DNA from: Ziziphus jujuba
Lineage: Eukaryota; Streptophyta; Magnoliopsida; Rosales; Rhamnaceae
Length of the DNA stretch: 64,000 bases
NCBI RefSeq assembly: GCF_031755915.1
Contig: NC_083379.1
Location: forward strand, 20,656,001-20,720,000
Reading direction: 5' to 3'
The number at the start of each line of letters is the position of its first letter. Position 1 is the first letter of the stretch. The position numbers and the translations under genes were made by a program. This document shows positions 1 through 8,600 of this stretch, in pieces. Below the pieces are notes generated by a model. It was not told where the DNA came from and ran no database searches. It worked only from the letters and a program-made list of their open reading frames with translations.

Positions 1-1030
1 TTTTTGGATAAATATTTTATGAATTATTTGACAAAAATAACAAAAATATATTTTAATAGGAAAGTAAAAAATGTTATTATTTTGGAAGGAAGGGAAAATA
101 GATGGCCCAGTTCTAAAAATTTCAGATTACAAGAATTTATCTTTCATAGTTTTTTTTTTTTTTTGGTTTTGGGGGGGTGGGGAATCATTTACAACAATTT
201 CATAATCTTTCATAGTTAAAGAATTAGTCATTCAAAGTTGACAATTAAATGATTAATGCATAAACATATTCCTATTTCGCAAAAGATTTACAATACACAG
301 AAAAATATATGTAATAACCAAAAACTTAGAAGGTAAACGTGAAAATTTTAAAATGAAGGAACTGTTGAATACTTTAAACTGTTGAATAATTTATCCCCTT
401 ATTTATTATTTTGCATAAAGAAATTTAGGGAACATTTTAAATAATGTCCTTAATTTGAACTTTTTGGGATGTATTTATTTGATTTCGAAGTTACCCTATA
501 AATTTCAATTTTATATCAATTTAACTCATCACATTTCAGTTTTATTTCAATTACATTATCTATTAGCTAATCCGTAATGTATTGCTAAATTGACGTTTTT
601 AACTCTTATTTAATGCTATTGTCATTTAATAGAAACATAGCTTTGTCAAAGTAAATAGTGAAGCTCTCCATTAAATTTGTCGAATTTATTTTTTGTTTAA
701 AATTTCCGTAAAAATTAATTGTTTAATTAAATAATGATGTTGTTACTTTGTTAGATTAAATTGAAATGTAAATTTATAAACTAGAAAAAACACGTATACA
801 AACAGTGTAACAGAGAGAAGACAGCGGAATTTATCCAAAAAATTACAAAATACAACCTATTTTATTATTTTATTATAATTTTTTTAAATTTTACATATAT
901 GTTAAATGAAAATTAACAGTTTCAATTTATTGCAGTTTGATTAAATTGAATTTTTTTTGACTAACTGTGCTTAATAATTGCATCCCACCTCATTAATTTT
1001 AATACAATTTAGTATAATTTAGGCCACATA
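1..1030. other. AT-rich intergenic DNA
   Basis: No gene is visible. The stretch is strongly AT-rich with homopolymer runs, for example a T run followed by a G run near 151-180. The short open frame at its left end is low-complexity and resembles no protein I know. The last bases (acata, 1026-1030) are the target site of the retrotransposon that follows. Confidence 0.7.
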
Positions 1031-1115
1031 TGTCACGTCCCGTGCAAAAGGAGTAAAACCCTTGAGGTTTAACCGGAAGACTCTACACTCTCCATGAAGA
1101 TACAAGAGGAACCCG

Positions 1116-1133
1116 GAAGATTCTAGAAGATTC
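1116..1133 (+). promoter_or_regulatory. Perfect heat-shock element in the LTR promoter
   Basis: The bases read GAAGATTCTAGAAGATTC, which is four alternating GAA/TTC units at perfect 5-bp spacing (GAAnnTTCnnGAAnnTTC), the canonical binding site of trimeric plant heat-shock factors. It lies about 150 bp upstream of the LTR TATA box. The same site occurs in the 3' LTR at 3852-3869. The motif is seen directly; heat inducibility is inferred from the family of heat-activated plant retrotransposons such as ONSEN. Confidence 0.75.
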
Positions 1134-1278
1134 AAGAGCAACCTAGACTTATGTAGATTGGAATCTCTCTAGAATACTCCATGTAAATATCTTGTACATA
1201 ATCCTAGAATAATCTAGAACCATAACTAGATAGGTGACATGTGTACATATCTAGAACTTTCCTACATGCCAAGCCCTC

Positions 1279-1287
1279 TATATAAAG
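1279..1287 (+). promoter_or_regulatory. LTR TATA box
   Basis: TATATAAAG sits in the 5' LTR in a GC-richer context (ccctc before, ggggtt after), the expected core promoter of the element. An identical copy is in the 3' LTR at 4015-4023, pointing towards host DNA downstream. Confidence 0.7.
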
Positions 1288-1488
1288 GGGTTGGTCTCTC
1301 ATTTGTAACACATCCAAGAATCCAAGCATTCTAGTAATACAAGTATTCTCCACATTCTCTCAATCTCTCCTACTTCCTACTCTCTCACTCTTAGCTTCCG
1401 CATTTTCATAGCTTGTGGGCAAGGCTTACTTAGCAAGGGAGGTGCTAAGTGCCGCACGGGAGTGTTGGAAAACCTAGGCCCGTGACAG

Positions 1489-1501
1489 TTGGTATCAGAG
1501 C
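1489..1501 (+). other. Primer binding site (tRNA-iMet type)
   Basis: TTGGTATCAGAGC lies one base after the 5' LTR and includes TGGTATCAGAGC, the usual plant complement of the 3' end of initiator methionine tRNA. It marks the start of minus-strand DNA synthesis. Confidence 0.88.
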
Positions 1502-1548
1502 CAATTGCTGCTCAAGCATATCGTTGGTGCAACGTGGAAGTAGGCAAG

Positions 1549-3792
1549 ATGGCTAGCTCGGATGTTACCATCAATGTGGAGGGAGCTACCGAAGTGCGAG
1601 GTCGTGAAGAGCAACGCAACCCCAATGCGGGGAAGCAGAGGCACAAGTCCAAGTCCAAGGATGTGATGATGGGCGTAGAGTTGCGCTTGGAGGAACATGC
1701 ATCCCGAGTACAGGAACGGTTTGAGGCGTTGGAGGGTCGCCTAGATGGGCTAGAGTCGGAGGACATTGCCATCAATCAAGCCGTGAGGGGGTTACTCAAT
1801 GGGCTGGATGATGCCTTAAGGAGGGAGCTCCGTGCGACACGCGACCAATGCATGGGGGAGGTAGCGGACCTTCGTGCAATGTTGGAGAGAGAATTGGATG
1901 CCATCCGCACCCAAATGGAGGATATGCGGGGTGATTGGGCTCTTTGCAAGAGGGCGGTGGCGTCGGGGACGACCACTATCCGCGAGGGGCCACGGATCGA
2001 TGTGCCAAAGCCCAAGTCCTACTCCGGGGCAAGGAATGCGAGGGAGCTCGAGAATTTCCTTTGGGGCTTGGAGCAATACTTTGAAGCAATGGGCATTGCG
2101 GACGATGCTTCAAAGATAAGGACTGCCACTCTCTACCTTAGCGACACGGCAATGTTATGGTGGAGAAGAAGGCATAGCGACATTGAGCGAGGTACGTGCA
2201 CTTTCCATACTTTTGATGACTTTAAAAAGGATCTCAAAAGGCAATTCTATCCGGAGAATGCCGAAGATGAGGCAAGGAGTCGCCTTCGACGACTCAAGCA
2301 AGTAGGCCATATCCGGGAATACATCAAGGAGTTCACCAACTTGGTGTTGGAGATCCCGGACCTATCGGATAAAGACTCCCTTTTCTACTTCATGGATGGA
2401 CTACAACCTTGGGCCAAGACGGAGTTGAAGAGGCGTGGAGTACAAGATTTGGCTAGTGCCATTGCCTATGCCGAAGGCTTCATCGACTACTCCAACCAAA
2501 GAGACTCTCCAAGGCCAAAGGAATGGAAAGACAACTATGGAAAAGGTGGGGGAGAACCTAGTAGGTCCAAAGAGGATGAAAGGGAAGAGAGTGCACACAA
2601 GCCAAAAAGCTCAAGGTGGAAGCCGCCTAGGGAAGGTAAGGACGGTTCCAAACCTAAAAACTCTTGTTTCTTATGTGATGGACCGCATTGGGTTAGGGAT
2701 TGTCCGAAGAGGAAGGCTTTGAATGCCATGACTACCCAATACGAGGAGAAGCAAGAGGAAGGAACTAGTATAGGTTCCTTACAATTGTTGAATGCTATCA
2801 AGGCTGCTCCTAAGGAGACAAAGAAGAGTGGCCTAATGTTCGTGGAGGCGAAACTCAATGGAGTGCCCACCAAGGCGTTGGTGGACACGGGTGCCTCACA
2901 TAACTTCCTATCGGTGGAGGAGGCACAAAGGCTTGGGATTAAGGCAACACAAGGAAGGGGCTTCGTCAAGGCGGTAAATTCTGACGCGAAGCCGCTCCAA
3001 GGCGTTGCTCGAGGTGTGAAAACCACCATCGGCGATTGGGAGGGCCAATTGAATCTAACGGTTGTGTCCATGGATGACTACAAGGTTGTCCTTGGCATGG
3101 ACTTCTTCAACCAAGTAAAGGCTTTCCCACTCCCATTTGCTAACAAATTATGCATCATGGATGGGGGAACGACATGCATGGTGCCTACGGAGCAAGCTAG
3201 CAAGCGGGAGACCAAGGTTTTGTCGGCACTGCAAGTTGAGAGGGAGGAGCAAATCAACTTGGTTGCTGCACAAAAGCCTAGTGAGGATGTCCCAAGCCAT
3301 GCCAAGACACATCCTAAGGTACAAGATGTGCCAAAGGAGTTGCACCAAGGGAGCTTGCGTGCATTGGCTTCAAGTTGTGGAGACAACAAGAGGAAGCATG
3401 TGGAGGCTAAGGGCGGGGCCTTAGTCAAACCACTACCCCAACCGCACAAGATGCATGAGGGGGTGATAGGACCCTATGAGAGGTCACCTCCCATTGTAGG
3501 GAAAGGGGGCAAGGAAGCCCCAAATGAAGGTAAGTCAAGAAGGGCACCCATGGTAATAGCGACTTCACCCGACAAAGATGTGGAAGCCACACCTGCGGAT
3601 CGAGTCGTTCAACATAAAGGCGTGCCTAACTTGGTGAAGGAGAAGGACCTGCCGGATGGTGAAGTAAGTGGGGAACACGAAGATACACAACGGCAACTCA
3701 AAGATCACATTCGGCGGGCAAGGAAGAAGGCGCGACGAGGGCGTCGCGAGTTTAGGTGGGGGAGAGTGTCACGTCCCGTGCAAAAGGAGTAA
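1549..3792 (+). CDS. Gag-aspartic protease polyprotein of the non-autonomous gypsy-like element
   Basis: Predicted 747 aa. The open frame can be read from 1489, but that codon is TTG inside the primer binding site, so I take the first ATG at 1549. Domains in order: a charged N-terminus with a likely coiled coil (about residues 40-140), a retrotransposon Gag domain (about 170-310, with the WW pair at 204-205), a basic linker, a zinc knuckle C373-x2-C376-x3-H380-x4-C385 (one residue shorter than the usual CX2CX4HX4C), and a retropepsin-like protease with DTGAS at 446-450 and a later VLGMDFF strand. The remaining roughly 200 residues are low-complexity and end in an Arg/Lys-rich tail. No reverse transcriptase, RNase H or integrase motif follows. 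The last eight codons and the stop lie inside the 3' LTR. The frame is uninterrupted, so it is probably expressed or was until recently. Gag would package element RNA, with polymerase supplied by a relative. Confidence 0.88.
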   Translation: MASSDVTINVEGATEVRGREEQRNPNAGKQRHKSKSKDVMMGVELRLEEHASRVQERFEALEGRLDGLESEDIAINQAVRGLLNGLDDALRRELRATRDQCMGEVADLRAMLERELDAIRTQMEDMRGDWALCKRAVASGTTTIREGPRIDVPKPKSYSGARNARELENFLWGLEQYFEAMGIADDASKIRTATLYLSDTAMLWWRRRHSDIERGTCTFHTFDDFKKDLKRQFYPENAEDEARSRLRRLKQVGHIREYIKEFTNLVLEIPDLSDKDSLFYFMDGLQPWAKTELKRRGVQDLASAIAYAEGFIDYSNQRDSPRPKEWKDNYGKGGGEPSRSKEDEREESAHKPKSSRWKPPREGKDGSKPKNSCFLCDGPHWVRDCPKRKALNAMTTQYEEKQEEGTSIGSLQLLNAIKAAPKETKKSGLMFVEAKLNGVPTKALVDTGASHNFLSVEEAQRLGIKATQGRGFVKAVNSDAKPLQGVARGVKTTIGDWEGQLNLTVVSMDDYKVVLGMDFFNQVKAFPLPFANKLCIMDGGTTCMVPTEQASKRETKVLSALQVEREEQINLVAAQKPSEDVPSHAKTHPKVQDVPKELHQGSLRALASSCGDNKRKHVEAKGGALVKPLPQPHKMHEGVIGPYERSPPIVGKGGKEAPNEGKSRRAPMVIATSPDKDVEATPADRVVQHKGVPNLVKEKDLPDGEVSGEHEDTQRQLKDHIRRARKKARRGRREFRWGRVSRPVQKE
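3754..3766 (+). other. Polypurine tract
   Basis: AGGTGGGGGAGAG lies directly against the 3' LTR and would prime plus-strand DNA synthesis. It also lies within the coding frame of the Gag-protease ORF. One T interrupts the purines. Confidence 0.75.
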
Positions 3793-4223
3793 AACCCTTG
3801 AGGTTTAACCGGAAGACTCTACACTCTCCATGAAGATACAAGAGGAACCCGGAAGATTCTAGAAGATTCAAGAGCAACCTAGACTTATGTAGATTGGAAT
3901 CTCTCTAGAATACTCCATGTAAATATCTTGTACATAATCCTAGAATAATCTAGAACCATAACTAGATAGGTGACATGTGTACATATCTAGAACTTTCCTA
4001 CATGCCAAGCCCTCTATATAAAGGGGTTGGTCTCTCATTTGTAACACATCCAAGAATCCAAGCATTCTAGTAATACAAGTATTCTCCACATTCTCTCAAT
4101 CTCTCCTACTTCCTACTCTCTCACTCTTAGCTTCCGCATTTTCATAGCTTGTGGGCAAGGCTTACTTAGCAAGGGAGGTGCTAAGTGCCGCACGGGAGTG
4201 TTGGAAAACCTAGGCCCGTGACA
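3767..4223 (+). repeat. 3' LTR of the gypsy-like element
   Basis: 457 bp, identical by eye to 1031-1487, including the heat-shock element (3852-3869) and TATA box. It is followed by the target duplication cata. Its promoter copy points towards the SNF2/RING gene, whose ATG is about 1.4 kb downstream, so read-through or stress-dependent transcripts into that gene are possible. Confidence 0.95.
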
Positions 4224-5506
4224 CATAGCTTGAATTCATTGTACTTAAGTATAATTTAGTTTATAAAATTTACATTTTTAATACATTTATTTGTATTCCA
4301 TGTTAACCGCTATTTGCAAAAGGGTTTTATTATATCAAAATGTAACAAAGTAAAATTTAAGGGATTTACCAAAAAAATAGACAAATATAAAACTTGAAGG
4401 TCTAATTTTGAAAACAAACTATAGTGTGCTACATTGCAATTAGCTCTAATTGTAAACCACTTTTTTTTTTTTTTTTTACTTTTTTGTAAATATGATTTTA
4501 ATACATAGCTATTCAGTTAATTAAATGTATTTAAATCTTCTTTTCATTATTATATTATATAAGTGTTCAAGTTTTCAATACTTTCTCTCTCTCTAAAAAA
4601 AAAAAGAAAAAGAAAAAAGAGTGTTAAATACTCAATTCGATTAAAGTTTGATCTCAAATGGGAAATAATTTTTAACCTTTTGACTTTTTATATAAATTAA
4701 ATTTTGGTAAAGTTGAATGCTCAGTAATCAGTGATCAAAATTTAAATTAGCATGACCGAAAATGATGTTTCGATTACTGGTAATCCCATGAAGAAATTAG
4801 GATAATATTAATTTTATATTACTATATACTAGTTTATAAATATATCGACTAGGATAATATGATTTTAATTTCTTTGGTGTTTGCTACTATCCCAAAAAAA
4901 AAAAAAAAAAAAGCCTTTGGTTTTTTGATATTATAAATAAATTAATTAATATTATACGCGTAGAACACGCGTGAAAAGTCGCGTGGGACTTACGGGATTC
5001 AAATGATTGATTTAGGGATGTAATCCTAGTCTATATTTGTGAACCTAGTCTTTGGTGTGAAAAGGAAAAAAAACAAAAACACTCGGACGTACAAAATTAC
5101 GATATAATCGAGTCGACGAGTCAACTCACCAGCTGACATCTCTCGGCGCTCCAAAAAGAACCCAAAAACCACCAACCAAAAAATTAAGAGGAAAGAGTCC
5201 TTAACCTGCGCACCCTAGTCCCTTTTTTTTTTTTTTTTTTTTTTTAAATTTCCAAACCCTATTTAAACCTGCGCCACCGCACCTTTCACGATCCGCGACT
5301 TTGTCCTCCTCTTTCCGAATTAGAAGAACAAGAAAATTAAAAAGAAAACAAAAAAGATAAAAAAAAAAAAGCAGCAAAAAGTCGCATCGCGAACCTTCTC
5401 AGAAACCCCCCAATCTCTTCCTTTTCTCCGGAGACCAGGACCTTTCTCTATCTAAAACTCTTTGTCTCTCTTGATTTGGATTTCGATTGGTGGTTTTCTC
5501 AGAGAA
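4224..5506. other. Intergenic region and probable promoter/5' leader of the SNF2/RING gene
   Basis: AT-rich with poly-T and poly-A runs (about 4461-4478, 4593-4617, 4895-4912, 5223-5245). From about 5100 the composition changes to CT-rich and GC-richer, as in plant promoters and 5' leaders. TATTTAAA near 5261-5268 is a possible TATA box, about 380 bp upstream of the proposed start codon. No coding sequence was recognised. Confidence 0.5.
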
Positions 5507-5578
5507 ATGCAACTGGACTTGTTCGGATCCAAGTCGCTGATTCTGAACTGGAAGCGTCGGAGTGGTTGTCTTCGTTAG
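5507..5578 (+). promoter_or_regulatory. Upstream ORF in the leader of the SNF2/RING gene
   Basis: An ATG at 5507 opens a 23-codon frame ending TAG at 5576-5578, 69 bp before the main ATG at 5648. If the leader is transcribed as modelled, ribosomes meet this uORF first, which would be expected to lower translation of the main frame. The peptide resembles nothing I recognise. The transcription start is unknown, so this remains tentative. Confidence 0.4.
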
Positions 5579-5647
5579 GGTTTTTTATTTCTATTTTGTT
5601 TTGTTTTGTGAAGATTTGCTTGGGTTAGGGTTCCTGAAGGTTTTGAT

Positions 5648-8600
5648 ATGTTGATTGCGGAAGATGGCTCCGATTTGTGGCCTGTTGACAGCTCCAAATT
5701 CTCTGAGCTGGATTGGTCCGCTGATGAATTCACTGAAGACTTGTCTATGGACATGGACGCACTCATGAACATTCTTGACGAACCTAAAGAGGATTCTGAT
5801 GGTTTGCCGGTAGGTTTCGGTGCCAATTTCATACAAAAGAAAATTATCCAACAATTCGAATTCTTCGATCCTGTTTCTTTGATATTTTGGTGCACGCATG
5901 CTAGTCTATTCTTGTGTAGGTATATGCGTGTTACTTTAACCCCTTTGGGCATTCCAGCTTCACGAGTATGGCAGAGCTTTATGTATAAATTTTTGAGTCT
6001 TTCGCTCCACTTCAAGCTTAGTGTTCGTTTTTTTATTTGTCAATTCAAGCTTAATATTGATTCTGGAAAATAGAGATGAATTATGTTTATCACTATAACG
6101 GTTTCACTTTTTCTTTTTCATGATCTAAGTGGATTATATACAGTAAAAATTTCCTTAGCTGTCAAGTAACATTTTTTGGTCTTTTAATTTATTTGTTTAT
6201 TTCTTATTTGAGTGCGTTTGTTTAGGGAAAACAGCTAAAGAGCAAACTGATGAACATTCTTGATGTGTAACATTGGTTAATGTTATATATTGCATGATCT
6301 AAGTTATGTACTGTGTGGGATGAATTCGTATTTATCTCCTTTAGGGTGAAACTTCTATCTTGTAGCTAATTTTAGATCTTGATTCATTATAATCTTCGGG
6401 CTTAAGGGTTTCACTTGTTTTCAAGAACTAAGTCAATAATAAATGAGGTATGTTCCAGTATAAGGCAAGGCACAGTGCCAAACACACTGTTGCTATATGA
6501 AGTGGTTGCGATTCCTATAATTGTTTGGACAGTTGCAATTATCACCATGCAGGCATAAAGAGGAGACAGTAATTCTTCATGGCCTGTCGACTTTCTGTTT
6601 GGTTACATTTCTGGCTTGTGGAATTCTATCCGTGCTCTGTTAAGCATTGTGGAAGTTAGAAAAGATCTGCAGGCTGCCTAGAACTGCTTCTTGTTCTTTG
6701 GAAAAAATCATGTTGACCCTAGTGGATGATGGATTGGGTATTGATAGGCATAGGTTCGAGGTGTGGGCAAAAAATTGCACAACTTTAGGAATGTGTCACA
6801 AGAATCTTTTGACTGCTGCTAAGTCCAAGTTAGGTTGTTTGGATGAGTGGTTTAGGATATAAGAGATCTAAAATTATGAAAATGGAAACTTGTGATACGT
6901 GAGAATGCACAGATATCTAAAGGATAGCATAGCAAATTACTTTTAAAAATGCAACAATGAATTGAAGAAAGAACCACTGATGTCGGTGGGCACACTTTAT
7001 ATGCAGATTTATGCTTCATATTTGTCTCTCTCTCTCTCTCTCTCTCTCTTTTTGTTTTGTTTTGGTTTTTTTTTGTTTTTTTTAATAGCTTTTTTAACTA
7101 TTTATTTGCAAAATAAGAGGAAGATTATCTATAACGTGAGAGTTGCATCAAACAACAAAAGAAGTGTTCCTTTTATTACATGAACTTTGTAATTAGTTTA
7201 GATAGATTTATGAATCGCTTTTCTGCTTGGAAAATAAGAAAAGTTTGTATCTCTTATATGAAAGTTATAGCAAACACCAAAAGTGGGTTTTTTAGCTATT
7301 TAATTTGTGTAGATATGTTATGAACTGGTTCCTTGTTTTTATTTCTTGCTATAAATTTTCCTTGTTTTGGTGGCATTCAATTCTTGGTAGCTGAATTTGT
7401 GTGTGTCAACTTGCAGCCTTGTCCAGGGGACTTGTTACCAAAATACGAATCTCACGGTGTGGGAAACCATGAAAATACTCAGATTCATGCTGGTGAATAT
7501 GCTCATACAACTTATCTTTTGCTTCTTTTTTCCTTTTTAGGCTTTATATTGGTATGTTTTCTCCCTTTATGCTATAGGATTTTGTGATGTATTGTGATAC
7601 TTATTGGTTAATTTTTTGAAGCTTATTTAGGAAAACCTCAAGTGTCACGGCCACCTTCAATAGGGGTTGGTATAGTTAGTCCTGGCACAGTGCAAACTTC
7701 ATACAACTCAGAGGCTTCTGATTCTGGCACAGCGGTTTCAGGCAGTTCCTTTAATTCCTCGGTGAACCATAACATTATGTTTGACTGTAACAAGCAGGAA
7801 CACTCTGTACACACCGACTCTTATGTTAATGATTGCTCAGCGAGTCCTAAAGATTGGATTTCACTGCGGCCAGGCAATGGTACTTGCTTCAATGAGAGGG
7901 CTGCAGTGTTGGTACCCACATGTAGTACATCATCTAGTTTTGCTGAAGGAGATACAAACAATGTTTCAGACCTTGGAGATAATTTTGATGTCAATATACT
8001 GCAGGGAGAAACTGAACTTCAGTTGAGGCATGGGGTTGATGTTGTTCCCAAATGTATGTAAGCTCATCTGATATTGGTTGCTTTAAGATGTCATATCTCC
8101 ATTTATGAGTTAGAAACTTTGGTCTATTCAATTGCATACCATTTTTGAAAGTTGAGGTGGACTGATTTATGTTATCTGATGCTTGCAGATCTTTCAGAAT
8201 ACAGTGGTACTGAGAACATGGATGTGGATTATGGTAAGCATCACGCTTTGAAAGGAAATACCATAGAAAGTGTGGGACTGCCTGAAAACAACCTGTGTAC
8301 ATCTCTGGAGATGACCTTCATGGGTGCTGATTTTTCTTCAGGAAACGTACCTTCTGCAGAGTCAACAATCTGTCAAGGTACTGATATTAGGAGTGAATAT
8401 TCAGATATGCAATATGGACTGAGCTTGGATGATGCAGTTTTGGCTAAGTCTCATTTGTTTCCGATTATTGAAGAAACTATGACTAACATAAAGGATGAAA
8501 TAGGGGAGTTTCCAACTGAGAGTGAATGCTCGAGTAATAGAATGAAAGACCAAGGGGCGAGAAACGGAACAGAGATGTCAATGATTGATTACCCTCATGC

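Larger units (their letters stand above)
1031..1487 (+). repeat. 5' LTR of the gypsy-like element
   Basis: This 457-bp long terminal repeat begins TGTCACG and ends CGTGACA, and its partner lies exactly 2736 bp downstream. It holds a TATA box (TATATAAAG, 1279-1287) and, about 150 bp upstream of that, a perfect heat-shock element (1116-1133). Several copies of the core TCTAGAA or CTAGAA are scattered through the first 230 bp. Transcription would start shortly after the TATA box and read the ORF downstream. Confidence 0.95.
1031..4223 (+). mobile_element. Young non-autonomous Ty3/gypsy-like LTR retrotransposon (Gag-protease only)
   Basis: A complete LTR element of 3193 bp. Two 457-bp direct repeats start TGTCACG and end CGTGACA, a perfect 7-bp terminal inversion. 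A tRNA-iMet-type primer binding site follows the first LTR and a purine tract precedes the second. The target duplication is cata (1027-1030 and 4224-4227), or acata if the final A of the LTR is shared. The LTRs read as identical, so insertion is recent. The internal region of about 2.3 kb holds a single intact ORF with Gag and aspartic protease but no reverse transcriptase, RNase H or integrase, so movement must use enzymes supplied in trans. The structure resembles the TR-GAG class of plant elements, here with an added protease. The ORF is visibly richer in G+C than the surrounding DNA. Confidence 0.93.

Noticed and set aside
1489..1548. Start of the Gag-protease ORF at 1489
   Set aside because: The first codon there is TTG and lies within the primer binding site. 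The first ATG in frame is at 1549 and gives a normal Gag N-terminus.
8054..8061. Alternative donor GTAAGC at 8058 for exon 3 of the SNF2/RING gene
   Set aside because: It has the better consensus but puts exon 4 out of frame. The GTATGT donor at 8054 keeps the frame open.
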